From: Owenweeksia sp.
Lineage (GTDB): Bacteria; Bacteroidota; Bacteroidia; Flavobacteriales; Schleiferiaceae
Direction of reading: 5' to 3'
DNA length: 64,000 nucleotides
Assembly (NCBI GenBank): GCA_028285465.1
Contig: JANQPD010000076.1
Location: forward strand, 1-64,000
Shown here: one piece after another, positions 52,881 through 60,691 of the stretch
How positions within the stretch are numbered: position 1 is the first letter of the stretch
Layout: each line of letters opens with the position of its first letter
Position numbers and translations under genes: made by a program
Notes under the pieces: model-generated
Told to the model about the DNA's origin: nothing
Databases searched by the model: none
The model's input: only the letters and a program-made list of their open reading frames with translations

Positions 52881-53314
52881 GCTCTTCTCTTTTTATAGCG
52901 CATTTCCAGGTATTTGTTGGTAAACCCCAGTTTTTCATATAATTTTTTTGCCGGGTTATCCGGTTCTACGTGGAGCGCAACATCACCCTCTGCCCGGTCC
53001 AGGGCCAGTTCCATGAGTTTTTTTCCTACCCCTTGTCCACGGGTATTCCCATTTACCGCAATGTATACCAGTATGTTTTCCGGGATATACCTGCGCATGC
53101 CTGTTTCGTTGATCACCGTAGCGCCTTTTATGCTTTCCTTTTCATGTGCCACCACCATAAAGCCTCCTTTATTTCTCACATATGCCAGGCAATTCTCAAT
53201 ATCTTCCAGGGGATCGCCATATGCTTCCAGGTGGGTGAAAAGAAAGCGGGCAATGGCCGCGTCAGACAAAAAATCGGTGCGTTTGTCTTCTTTTTGTATT
53301 ACTGTATATTCCAT
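52877..53314 (-). CDS. GNAT acetyltransferase, first gene of the racemase operon
   Basis: This 145-residue protein has the acetyl-CoA loop GNTRGQGVGKKLMELAL (R/Q-x-x-G-x-G/A) near 90-106 and the C-terminal PAKKLYEKLGFTNKYLEMRYKK typical of GNATs. Its substrate is unknown; amino acids or D-amino acids are suggested by its neighbours. Its stop overlaps the start of the M20 gene by 4 nt. The divergent gene starts 52 nt away on the other strand. Confidence 0.87.
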   Translation of the reverse strand: MEYTVIQKEDKRTDFLSDAAIARFLFTHLEAYGDPLEDIENCLAYVRNKGGFMVVAHEKESIKGATVINETGMRRYIPENILVYIAVNGNTRGQGVGKKLMELALDRAEGDVALHVEPDNPAKKLYEKLGFTNKYLEMRYKKRRA

Positions 53315-53365
53315 GCTTTTTATTTTGGTGCCGGTTGCACCGTTTACAAGTATAACTATTATTAA

Positions 53366-54289
53366 ATGAGTACAGGCAATAACAAGCCCGCTTATTGGAC
53401 TTCCCCAGGTTTTCTGTTCCCCATAGGTTTGTTAATGGCGATACTGACTGCTTGTTCACCGGGTTTGCGTATTTATGAGGCACGGATGGCTACGAGCGAG
53501 GGAAACAGCATGGCGTATGCCCTTAGCGAAGCAAAGGGCAAAAAAGACCGTAAGCTCTTGGTGTTTCTTCCGGGTGTTACGGATACTGCAGATGTTTGGG
53601 TAAGTGGTTTCTTCAAACGGTTATACACTGAAAATTTTCAGATACTAATCCCGGAAAAACGAGGAACAGATTATTCGGAACAAAGGGCTTATGACCATTT
53701 TTCAACCCGTTTGTATGACATAGAGGGCTTAGTCGCTGGTCTTGTAAAAAAAGGACTCGTGGATACTTCAACTCATGTAGTAGTAATGGGTGCAGGAGAA
53801 GGAGCCTACCTGGTACCCCAGCTCGCCCGCTCTGTTTCAGCCGATGGAATGCTGCTTGTGAACAACGGCCCTCTGCATTTCCTGCAGGAAGTGCGTTGGT
53901 TGTTAGAGGGAGATACTGCAAACCCCAAGGTAATCGCCATAAAAGAATACAACCTGATGTCTGCCTCTCAAATAAAAACCTTTGTAGAGGCAGCACATAC
54001 CGGCACGCCTTATCCGGGCTTCTTTTATGGAAAAGCAAGTGCCAACTGGCACAGCTACACGAAAAGATCCGTTGTAATGGACCTGTATTCAAGCCATATA
54101 CCCGCTATACAACTCTATGGGCAGGATTATCCTGTATTAAGCGATACGGCCCAAGCCGAATTTCTAAGGCTTACCCAGGTACGCTACCCGAGAGTACATA
54201 CGCATATTTTGCCAGCGCCTTTTTTTAGCCGCAAAGCGCTCGATGAAGATTTATGGCAAGTGCTTAGCCCGGTGTTTACCCCTCGCTGA
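53366..54289 (+). CDS. Alpha/beta-hydrolase-fold lipoprotein lacking the Ser nucleophile
   Basis: This 307-residue protein has a lipoprotein signal with lipobox LTAC (C30). The rest follows an alpha/beta-hydrolase pattern: KLLVFLPGVTDTADVW near 63-78 matches the oxyanion strand, and GAGEG at 142-146 occupies the nucleophile elbow. There the serine of G-x-S-x-G is replaced by glycine, so the enzyme should be inactive by the normal route. A late HTHILPAPFF could hold the catalytic histidine position. It may be a binding or scaffold protein, or use another mechanism. It ends convergently over rpiB by 14 nt. Confidence 0.7.
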   Translation: MSTGNNKPAYWTSPGFLFPIGLLMAILTACSPGLRIYEARMATSEGNSMAYALSEAKGKKDRKLLVFLPGVTDTADVWVSGFFKRLYTENFQILIPEKRGTDYSEQRAYDHFSTRLYDIEGLVAGLVKKGLVDTSTHVVVMGAGEGAYLVPQLARSVSADGMLLVNNGPLHFLQEVRWLLEGDTANPKVIAIKEYNLMSASQIKTFVEAAHTGTPYPGFFYGKASANWHSYTKRSVVMDLYSSHIPAIQLYGQDYPVLSDTAQAEFLRLTQVRYPRVHTHILPAPFFSRKALDEDLWQVLSPVFTPR

Positions 54290-54707
54290 TCTTATTCACC
54301 CTTCGCTCGTGCCGTCCTGCTTCAAAATCAGTTTTCAAAAAAGTATCCACGATAGCCAGGCCCGTTTCTTCCTCTATGAAACGCGCGGGTAGTGCCAGCA
54401 CATTCGCGTTGTTGTGTGCACGGGCCAGCTCGGCCAGTTCAACATTCCACGCCAGGGCCGAACGTATTCCCCGGTGTTTGTTTACGGTCATATTGATGCC
54501 GTTGCCGCTGCCGCAAATGACGATCCCAAAATCGGCCAGGCCCATTTCCACATCTAACGCTACAGGATGCCCAAAATCCGGATAATCCACGCTCTCTTCG
54601 GAGTCGGTGCCGAAGTTCTTAACGCTGTGCCCCTCCTCTTCCAGGGTGGTGGTGATCTTCGTTTTTAAGGTATAACCTGCGTGGTCAGATCCAATGGCAA
54701 TTTTCAT
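54276..54707 (-). CDS. rpiB: Ribose-5-phosphate isomerase B
   Basis: This 143-residue protein carries the RpiB/LacA pattern: GSDHAGYTLK near 7-16, VDYPDFGHPVA, the base cysteine in ICGSGNGINM near 65-74 and RGIRSALAWN. A C-terminal FEAGRHERRVNKI closes the active site as in RpiB. It interconverts ribulose-5-phosphate and ribose-5-phosphate. It overlaps the 3' end of the convergent hydrolase-fold gene by 14 nt. Length and motifs are usual for RpiB. Confidence 0.93.
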   Translation of the reverse strand: MKIAIGSDHAGYTLKTKITTTLEEEGHSVKNFGTDSEESVDYPDFGHPVALDVEMGLADFGIVICGSGNGINMTVNKHRGIRSALAWNVELAELARAHNNANVLALPARFIEEETGLAIVDTFLKTDFEAGRHERRVNKISEG

Positions 54708-55182
54708 ACGTACATGCAGTTTTTCGGGTTGTTGATAACATTTTATAAGCCCGCCTGTGTTTTGAAAGTCAACGGGTTGCTATTCACCAGCTTGCTCGTG
54801 TGTTGCTACAAGGCTTGTTCGTTTCTTTTTGAAAAAAGCACTTGACAAGCTCAAAAAATTTTACTTATACCTCTTTTCCGCAAAAAGGAAGTCCAAGTAA
54901 TGAATAGTTACGGTTCGTTTTTTCACCACAAAGCAAGGCGAAGTTAACAATGCACAGGCAAACAACTTTTCAAAAGTACGATCTTAAAAAGGGAAGCTAA
55001 CAATTGTTAGTTAAATTCGTTTTTTGTTTAAAATGAAGCCTTTGGTTTGCAGTTGGCTTGTTAGTTGTTGTGTAAAAGAGCTAAAAACTGATTTTTCAAA
55101 GGAGATGGGCAAAAAGTTTTCCCGTTCACTAACAGGATATAATAACCATCATACTTTAAATAAAATTTAAAAGAACATTAAT
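54708..55182. other. Intergenic region of about 475 nt, with palindrome and promoter-like sites
   Basis: No gene is seen here. The tract is AT-rich. It has a TTGACA (54842-54847) with TATACC 18 nt later (54866-54871), a sigma70-like pair unusual for Bacteroidota, a perfect palindrome CTAACAATTGTTAG at 54997-55010, and TACTTTAA shortly before the next ATG. It is long enough for regulatory sites or a small RNA. Confidence 0.5.
54997..55010. repeat. Perfect 14-bp palindrome, possible operator
   Basis: CTAACAATTGTTAG is its own reverse complement and lies about 170 nt before the YwqK-like gene. It could be bound by a dimeric regulator, though no regulator is adjacent. Confidence 0.4.
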
Positions 55183-56742
55183 ATGATATTAAGAACAATG
55201 CTGACGCTCACCTTGCTAAATGTGAGTTTCGTAGTATTGTCCCAGCAAAACGATAGCCTTGAGTTTACGACTTACTATTATGAATCGGGAGCGAAATCCA
55301 GCGAAGGCTATTTAAAAGCCGGACAACCCGAGGGCTATTGGAAAAGCTACTACCGCAACGGCAACCTGAAAGCAGAAGGCAACCGCAAAGGATACCAATT
55401 GGATGGACCCTGGCTTTTTTATGCTGAAGACGGACGTAAAACAGTAGAAATAAACTATGCGCAAGGTAAAAAAAACGGCCTGCGTAAAAGCTTTGATCCA
55501 CAAGGCAGGCTTGTAAAAACGGAGCCTTTCAAAGAAGATATGCTACAGGGTTTTGCCCAGGAGTTTTACCCCACAGGAGAGCTTAAAAAGGAGATTCCCT
55601 ATGTAGATAACCTAAAAAAGGGAGCGGGCTACGTATACGAAAAAGACGGTAGGGTAATTGTCCTGCATACCTACAAAGCCAATGTACTCACTAAGGAACA
55701 ACGCATAAACCGCAAGGATGAAAGCGGGCAGAAACAAGGCTTGTGGATTGATTTTTATGACAGCAAAATGATCCGCATAGAAGGGCCGTATGTAAACAAC
55801 CTGAAGAACGGCTATTGGAAGTATTACCAGCCCAACGGCAACTTGATCCGCGTGGAAAAGTGGGTAATGGGCGAGTTGATCGAAAATGCCGGCGAGGTAG
55901 CTAAAATAGAAGTGAAGAAGCGCCTTCACCCGGGAACGGGAAACCTGGCGTTCCGGGGTACTTACCGCAATGGAAAACCCGAAGGGGTGCACCGCGAATA
56001 CAATACCGAGGGAGAGGTAATAGCCGGGAAAGTATACAGCAACGGCATAGTGCTTTTTGAAGGGATCGTAGATGAAGAAGGGCGTAAGCAAGGCCCCTGG
56101 AAAGAGTATTATGAAACCGGAGAATTAAAGGCAGAGGGAAAATACCGGGACGATCTTAAGGTACAGACCTGGAAATATTACTACCGGAATGGCAAAGTGG
56201 AACAAAAGGGCGATTATATGCGTGGTTTGCCTGAGGGGAAATGGACCTGGAACTATGAGAGCGGCATAACCTGGAGGGAAGAAGAATTTGTAAGCGGATT
56301 AGAGGACGGACCTAGTATAGAATACAACGATACAGGGGCGGTAATAGCTCAAGGCGGGTATATTGAAGGACTCAAGGAAGGCCTGTGGTTTTTACAGATC
56401 AATGACCACCGTGAAGAAGGCCCCTATTTTGAAGACCTGCGCAATGGCGTTTGGAAGCATTACTATCTCAACAACGGACAACTTCGTTTCGAGGGCGCTT
56501 TTGAGAACGGCCAGGCCAGCGGCTTGCATAGTTTTTATTACCTCAATGGCCGGTTAAAGGAAAGGGGAAACTACGTGGGCGGAATAAAAGACGGCGTATG
56601 GGAATACCTGGACGAAGACGGGAAAAAGATCATTACCATCGAATATAAAGGAGGCGAAGAAGTGCGGTATAACGGGAAAAAGATCAGTTACGGCCGTAGG
56701 GTAGATAGGGAACTGGCCAAAGAACAACAAGCGGACAATTGA
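55183..56742 (+). CDS. YwqK-family protein with many MORN-like repeats, exported
   Basis: This 519-residue protein has a Sec signal (MILRTMLTLTLLNVSFVVLSQ) followed almost entirely by MORN-variant repeats of about 22-23 residues, with G-x-W-K-x-Y-Y-x-N-G and LKAEG-type patterns. There are roughly eighteen copies, for example EGYWKSYYRNGNLKAEG, NGYWKYYQPNGNLIRVE and DGVWEYLDEDGKK. Some database entries call the family a YwqK antitoxin, but no toxin gene is adjacent and the signal peptide points to the envelope. It may bind a ligand or glycan through its extended beta surface. It is monocistronic behind a long AT-rich region. Confidence 0.85.
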   Translation: MILRTMLTLTLLNVSFVVLSQQNDSLEFTTYYYESGAKSSEGYLKAGQPEGYWKSYYRNGNLKAEGNRKGYQLDGPWLFYAEDGRKTVEINYAQGKKNGLRKSFDPQGRLVKTEPFKEDMLQGFAQEFYPTGELKKEIPYVDNLKKGAGYVYEKDGRVIVLHTYKANVLTKEQRINRKDESGQKQGLWIDFYDSKMIRIEGPYVNNLKNGYWKYYQPNGNLIRVEKWVMGELIENAGEVAKIEVKKRLHPGTGNLAFRGTYRNGKPEGVHREYNTEGEVIAGKVYSNGIVLFEGIVDEEGRKQGPWKEYYETGELKAEGKYRDDLKVQTWKYYYRNGKVEQKGDYMRGLPEGKWTWNYESGITWREEEFVSGLEDGPSIEYNDTGAVIAQGGYIEGLKEGLWFLQINDHREEGPYFEDLRNGVWKHYYLNNGQLRFEGAFENGQASGLHSFYYLNGRLKERGNYVGGIKDGVWEYLDEDGKKIITIEYKGGEEVRYNGKKISYGRRVDRELAKEQQADN

Positions 56743-56777
56743 GAAAAAACGGTGCTCCTCCTCAGCCCCGTACGCCC

Positions 56778-56785
56778 TAACTTTG
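56778..56785 (+). promoter_or_regulatory. Candidate -7 element (TAACTTTG) of the Nudix gene
   Basis: Exact TAnnTTTG on the plus strand, ending 28 nt before the ATG at 56814. Confidence 0.45.
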
Positions 56786-56813
56786 AAGGATCAATTGCGC
56801 ATATGCTTCTCGG

Positions 56814-57374
56814 ATGGATATACAAAAGAAAAACTGGCAAACGCTTTCGAAAAAAGAAATATACACCAATCCCTGGATCGAGGTGACCGAAGCCCAGGTG
56901 TTAAATCCCAACGGAGGCAGAGGTATTTATGGGGTGGTACATTTCAAGAACCTGGCCATAGGCGTAATACCCGTAAGTGCCAGCGGACATACCTGGATCG
57001 TGGGGCAACACCGCTATCCTTTTAACGGAAAGTTTACCTGGGAGATCATAGAAGGAGGCGGGCCGCTGGAAACAGACCCCCTGGTTTCTGCCCGGCGGGA
57101 ATTGCTGGAAGAAGCCGGTTTAATAGCAAAAGAATGGAAGCTGATACAGGAAATGGAGCTCAGCAATTCGGCAACAGATGAAAAGGCCCTGATCTACCTG
57201 GCACAGGACCTTACGGAAACCACCCCTGAACCTGAAGATACTGAATTGCTTATGGTAGAAAAGATAAAGCTCCGCACTTTATGTGATATGGTGCTGCAGG
57301 GGGAAATAACAGACAGCCTGAGCGTGGCTGGGGTTTTAAAGCTTATGCAGATACATCCCGAACTTATTAAGTAA
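56814..57374 (+). CDS. Nudix hydrolase, ADP-ribose pyrophosphatase type
   Basis: This 186-residue protein has the Nudix core EGGGPLETDPLVSARRELLEEAGL near 81-104, with REL-x-EE and a one-residue shift of the first glutamate as in the ADP-ribose pyrophosphatase branch. The N-terminal strand KEIYTNPWIEVTEAQVLNP is typical of that branch. It would cleave ADP-ribose or another nucleotide sugar to AMP and sugar phosphate in the cytoplasm. It has its own promoter-like element and no operon partner. Confidence 0.9.
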   Translation: MDIQKKNWQTLSKKEIYTNPWIEVTEAQVLNPNGGRGIYGVVHFKNLAIGVIPVSASGHTWIVGQHRYPFNGKFTWEIIEGGGPLETDPLVSARRELLEEAGLIAKEWKLIQEMELSNSATDEKALIYLAQDLTETTPEPEDTELLMVEKIKLRTLCDMVLQGEITDSLSVAGVLKLMQIHPELIK

Positions 57375-57490
57375 GCTGCATTCGGTTTAAGATTTTAAAA
57401 CAGGCAGGTTAAGCAACATGCTCTTAGCGCTTATTAATTCAAGCGCGCTAAATAAAATATCTTTGCCGTAGTTTAAGTATCAAAGACTCG

Positions 57491-57521
57491 TTTTGCCTGG
57501 ATACAGGATACCTTACTTTTG
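57491..57521 (+). promoter_or_regulatory. Bacteroidota-type promoter (TTTTG-N18-TACTTTTG)
   Basis: A -33 TTTTG (57491-57495) and a -7 TACTTTTG (57514-57521) are 18 nt apart, within the usual spacing. It ends 52 nt before the ATG at 57574. A second TATCTTTG match lies at 57458-57465. This is the clearest two-part promoter in the window. Confidence 0.6.
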
Positions 57522-57573
57522 TGGTCAAATACATACACCTGGTAAAGAAAGCCGGGTGTGCAGCTTTATTTAT

Positions 57574-58188
57574 ATGCACAAGATCGTAACAATAGCTTTG
57601 TTTTTTGGTGTTTCCGTTCAGGGATTGAGGGGACAGGAAACCACACAGGACCCAAAAAAGGATCTGACCAACGGCACCATTGCCGAACAATTGGAATACG
57701 TAAAAACCAAAAGCGGCAATTACCAGGAGTACAAGGTGATTAAAAAAAGCTGGTACCATACCCTGGCCAGCAATGTAAACGATAGCCTGGCGTGGCAAAA
57801 AGCGGAAAAATCCCGCCTGATGCAGGATTTGCAAAACGAGCGGTTTGAAAAAGGGCAGCTGGCGAATGACCTGAGCGCTACTGCCGATAGCCTTACCGAA
57901 GTGCGGGCTATACAAACACGTATGCGCTGGATCGGTATCCCCATGGAGAAAACCGCTTATCGGTTGATCATGTGGGGCCTGGTATTGGGTTTTGCCCTAC
58001 TGGCACTCATTGCCTTTGTGCGCTCCCTGGCCGGAAAACGTAAGGCCAAACAAGCCGTACAAGACCTGGAAACCGTTCAGGAAGAGTTTGAGCAACACCG
58101 CAAAGCGGCACTTCTGCGCGAACAAAAGTTGCGCAGGGAGTTGCAGGATGAGATCAACCTGCGCAGGAAAAGAGAAGGTGGGCAGTAA
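57574..58188 (+). CDS. Membrane protein with periplasmic part and cytoplasmic coiled coil
   Basis: From ATG 57574 the product is 204 residues with a Sec signal (MHKIVTIALFFGVSVQGLRGQ). The frame extends to 57493 but includes the promoter. A helical periplasmic part (about 22-125), one membrane helix about 131-149 (LIMWGLVLGFALLALIAFV) and a charged coiled-coil C-terminus (about 155-204) follow. I do not recognise a function. Related Bacteroidota proteins have been labelled tRNA methyltransferase, but no such domain is present. It could be an envelope stress or division accessory protein. Confidence 0.75.
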   Translation: MHKIVTIALFFGVSVQGLRGQETTQDPKKDLTNGTIAEQLEYVKTKSGNYQEYKVIKKSWYHTLASNVNDSLAWQKAEKSRLMQDLQNERFEKGQLANDLSATADSLTEVRAIQTRMRWIGIPMEKTAYRLIMWGLVLGFALLALIAFVRSLAGKRKAKQAVQDLETVQEEFEQHRKAALLREQKLRRELQDEINLRRKREGGQ

Positions 58189-58247
58189 TCCTTAAGTGTT
58201 GCCGTATCTGGCATCCCGGGTTTTCCTGGAAATATGTTTGCATTTTA

Positions 58248-58267
58248 ATTAATGTTTAAACATTAAT
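58248..58267. promoter_or_regulatory. Perfect 20-bp palindromic operator candidate
   Basis: ATTAATGTTTAAACATTAAT is a perfect palindrome 28 nt before the DoxX ATG. A TATCTTAG, one base from the -7 consensus, follows directly at 58269-58276. The overlap of operator and promoter suggests repression by a dimeric winged-helix (MarR- or TetR-type) regulator encoded elsewhere. Confidence 0.6.
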
Positions 58268-58295
58268 ATATATCTTAGCCTTAAATTTCAAGGCT

Positions 58296-58679
58296 ATGAC
58301 TTCAGAGACCCTTCAACAAGTCCAGGTTACTAAAGGAAGGAATATTACCGGTTGGGTATTGACCGGGCTGGTTTTAGCAGGGCTTATGCTTAGCGGCCTC
58401 GCTAAAGTTACACAGGCCGAACAAATCGTAGAAGCGCTTGGCAATACGGGCTATGGCGGCTTTATCCCACTCCTGGGGGCTATTGAACTGGCGGTGGTCG
58501 TGCTTTTCCTGCTTCCCCTTACCCGCGGCTTTGGTGCGTTTGCCGTAGTAGCTTACCTGGGTGGGGTTATTGCTATGGAATGGAGCATGGGCGGCCCCCC
58601 TATGCCGGGCATTGCCCTTTCCGTATTGTTCTGGATCGGCCTTTATTTGCGCAACCCCCACCTCTTTAACGCCCGTTGA
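58296..58679 (+). CDS. DoxX-family small membrane protein
   Basis: This 127-residue protein has four membrane helices and the DoxX-like pattern GLVLAGLMLSGLAKVTQAEQIVEALGNTGYG near the start. Its position before yceI is typical of Bacteroidota DoxX-YceI pairs. DoxX proteins are tied to redox or thiol stress, but the exact role is open. The yceI gene starts 1 nt after its stop. A perfect palindrome lies at its promoter. Confidence 0.85.
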   Translation: MTSETLQQVQVTKGRNITGWVLTGLVLAGLMLSGLAKVTQAEQIVEALGNTGYGGFIPLLGAIELAVVVLFLLPLTRGFGAFAVVAYLGGVIAMEWSMGGPPMPGIALSVLFWIGLYLRNPHLFNAR

Positions 58680-58680
58680 T

Positions 58681-59202
58681 ATGTCTTTCCCCTTTTTATT
58701 AAGCGGCTTTGCGCTGCTTCTTTCTTCATTCTTTACCGCTGGTACTCTTAAGCCGGAAAACTCAAGCGTGCGCTTTGAGATCAGCAATTTTAAAGTAAAC
58801 ACGGTAGAAGGGCGTTTTTCCGATTTGGAGGGTACAGCCGTTTTTGATCCTGGCCAGCCAGAGGCGGCACAGATTGCCCTCAAGGTGCCGGTAAGCAGCA
58901 TCAACACCGGGATAGAAAAGCGCGATACCCACCTGCAGGCCCCGGAATACTTTGATGCGGCCCGCTATCCGTACATAAGCTTTAAAAGTACCGGGGTAAA
59001 CAAAACAGGAAAGGGTTTTATGCTCAGGGGCAATTTGCGCATAAAGGGGATAACGAAGCATATCGAAGTACCGGCCAGTTATGAAGCGGGTGGCTTGCGC
59101 TGTACCTTTGCCATTGACCGCTATGCCTATAAAGTAGGCGATAGCGGCAGTTTTACCATTGGGCGCGAAGTAGAAATAGAAGTGTTCCTGGCGTTTGATT
59201 AA
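58681..59202 (+). CDS. YceI-like lipocalin-fold periplasmic protein
   Basis: From ATG 58681 the product is 173 residues. A longer frame to 58561 overlaps doxX and is rejected because SFPFLLSGFALLLSSFFTAG is a clean signal. The rest is a YceI beta-barrel: SSVRFEISNFKVNTVEGRFSDLEG, KVPVSSINTGIEKRDTHLQAPEYFDAARYPYISF and a final EVEIEVFLAF strand. YceI proteins bind polyisoprenoid or other amphiphilic molecules in the periplasm. It is 1 nt after doxX and therefore co-transcribed. Confidence 0.92.
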   Translation: MSFPFLLSGFALLLSSFFTAGTLKPENSSVRFEISNFKVNTVEGRFSDLEGTAVFDPGQPEAAQIALKVPVSSINTGIEKRDTHLQAPEYFDAARYPYISFKSTGVNKTGKGFMLRGNLRIKGITKHIEVPASYEAGGLRCTFAIDRYAYKVGDSGSFTIGREVEIEVFLAFD

Positions 59203-59252
59203 GTTTTAAGGGCTACATCTTGAATCTCCCGTTCCTCACCTCTTCCAATTTT

Positions 59253-59282
59253 GATCATTTTGATGACGCCAACAAAATGATC
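59253..59282. repeat. 10-bp perfect inverted repeat downstream of yceI
   Basis: GATCATTTTG (59253-59262) pairs with CAAAATGATC (59273-59282), loop 10 nt. There is no T-run after it, so it is either a weak terminator or a regulatory/processing element between the convergent genes. Confidence 0.5.
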
Positions 59283-59330
59283 GAGCGAAGCCTTCGCAAG
59301 CATTACGTAAACGGTTTCCTGGGCTGTTCT

Positions 59331-60191
59331 TTATTCGTACGTTTCCTGTGATCCGTCTGTATGGACCTTTACCACCCGGGCGGTATTGTTTTTAGAAAAC
59401 TCCATAATCCACAGGGTGCCCTCAGGCATTTGCAATACCCCACAGGGAGACCAGTTCGCTGCTGATTCGAATACGGTTTCAACGGCACCCCCGGCCTCTA
59501 TTTTCTTTACTTTTTGCGCCCCGTATACGGCCACATATACCTCTTTATGTTTACCAGTGCACAAACCGAATATATAATGGCGGTCTGCGACCCCTCCAAA
59601 GGGGGGAGCGTCTTCTTTCAGTTCGTTTGCTACCACGGTAACCTCTCCCGTGGGGCTTACCCTTTTTACCTGCAGTTTATCTACCACATACAAGCTGTGG
59701 TCTGTTTTCGAAAAGTATAGCCAGCGTATATCCTCGAACCTATGAGAAGACATTTCCAAGCTTTGGCCATCCGGGCTTTGGCGCATAATAAGCTGGTACT
59801 CCCCTGCCCTTTTTGCCCAATATGAGTTGCCTTCCGCATCTCTCACCAGGGTATTGTTGTCGAGAAAACCTTCCACTTCAGGGACAGCTCTTTCCAATAC
59901 CCCTTCCTTGCTTAAACACCAAACGTAATTTCCCCATTTGTCTGTAGCTTCTCCCTTGTACCATTCGTGCTCGCCATAGAGGTTGTCTTGTTCGTCTATA
60001 TAAAGCTCGTGTGTATGCACGTTTTTTACGGCAATGCTGCGGTTTCCGCCAGGCGTAATTTTCCATACGTGTATCAAGTCGGTGTAAAAAACATTGCCCT
60101 GGCTGTCCCTGACGATACCAATGCCCGGATGCGCTTTGGCAGAGGGTACACAAAAAGCGAAGCAGAAAAAGGCAGTGATCAGTTTATGCAT
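59331..60191 (-). CDS. Exported NHL/SMP-30-like beta-propeller protein
   Basis: This 286-residue protein has a Sec signal (MHKLITAFFCFAFCVPSAKA) followed by strand repeats with D-x-x-G-N-x-Y/F and P-x-G patterns (VRDSQGNVFYTD, VRDAEGNSYWAK, RVSPTGEVTVV, MPEGTLWIMEF). These fit a six-bladed propeller of NHL or SMP-30/gluconolactonase type. No T9SS domain is present, so it should be periplasmic. Catalytic metal ligands of gluconolactonases cannot be assigned with confidence; a binding role is equally possible. Confidence 0.8.
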   Translation of the reverse strand: MHKLITAFFCFAFCVPSAKAHPGIGIVRDSQGNVFYTDLIHVWKITPGGNRSIAVKNVHTHELYIDEQDNLYGEHEWYKGEATDKWGNYVWCLSKEGVLERAVPEVEGFLDNNTLVRDAEGNSYWAKRAGEYQLIMRQSPDGQSLEMSSHRFEDIRWLYFSKTDHSLYVVDKLQVKRVSPTGEVTVVANELKEDAPPFGGVADRHYIFGLCTGKHKEVYVAVYGAQKVKKIEAGGAVETVFESAANWSPCGVLQMPEGTLWIMEFSKNNTARVVKVHTDGSQETYE

Positions 60192-60346
60192 GATGTGCTT
60201 TATATTTTGTAGCTAAACGGCTACCTGTAGTTTAAATAAACACTGGTTGACTAAGCTCGCAGGTGCTGTTAAAGTACCAAATCTTTTTTTGCCAGTTGAA
60301 GGGTTGAACCAAGGTATGATTGGAACAGGCTTATGTTTATTCTGTG

Positions 60347-60691
60347 CTAGGGCACATTTTTTACAATTTCCAGGCAATTGATAGATTTGTCTTTTTCAAA
60401 GTCTAAAATAGATGTTTTGTGCTCCAAAAGTAAATCGGAGATTGCCTGGGTTGTTTGATTGAGGCTTTTGATCCAAATGATCTTTGGTGGAGCTCCCCAA
60501 ATAACTGAAAACTCATAAAAGTCAGAATCGAATGTTACAATGATTAATTGTTTTTTTCGCGCGAAGGCCCAAATCTCCTTATCTGATGAGTTTTCAAGGC
60601 CTTCTAGTCGAACCTGAGTTGCATTAGGGAAGTGCGTTCCAATTTTTCGCAGAATCCGAAAAGAGATATTCTGATCAAATAAAAGTTTCAT
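60347..60691 (-). CDS. DUF5615 PIN-like protein (putative toxin)
   Basis: This 114-residue protein begins MKLLFDQNISFRILRKI and has SSDKEIWAFARKKQLIIVTFDSDFYE. This is the DUF5615 pattern of PIN-like nucleases, with acidic D6, D35-type and D54-D56 positions. It overlaps the upstream DUF433 gene by 4 nt. DUF433-DUF5615 pairs behave as toxin-antitoxin-like modules; this would be the toxin. Confidence 0.85.
   Translation of the reverse strand: MKLLFDQNISFRILRKIGTHFPNATQVRLEGLENSSDKEIWAFARKKQLIIVTFDSDFYEFSVIWGAPPKIIWIKSLNQTTQAISDLLLEHKTSILDFEKDKSINCLEIVKNVP

Noticed and set aside
57574-58188. tRNA (guanine-N1)-methyltransferase label used for similar proteins
   Set aside because: The sequence is a signal peptide, one membrane helix and coiled coil with no methyltransferase fold or knot motif.
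58374-59061. Minus-strand frames of 177 and 99 codons opposite doxX-yceI
   Set aside because: The plus strand has recognisable DoxX and YceI proteins with a proper signal peptide.
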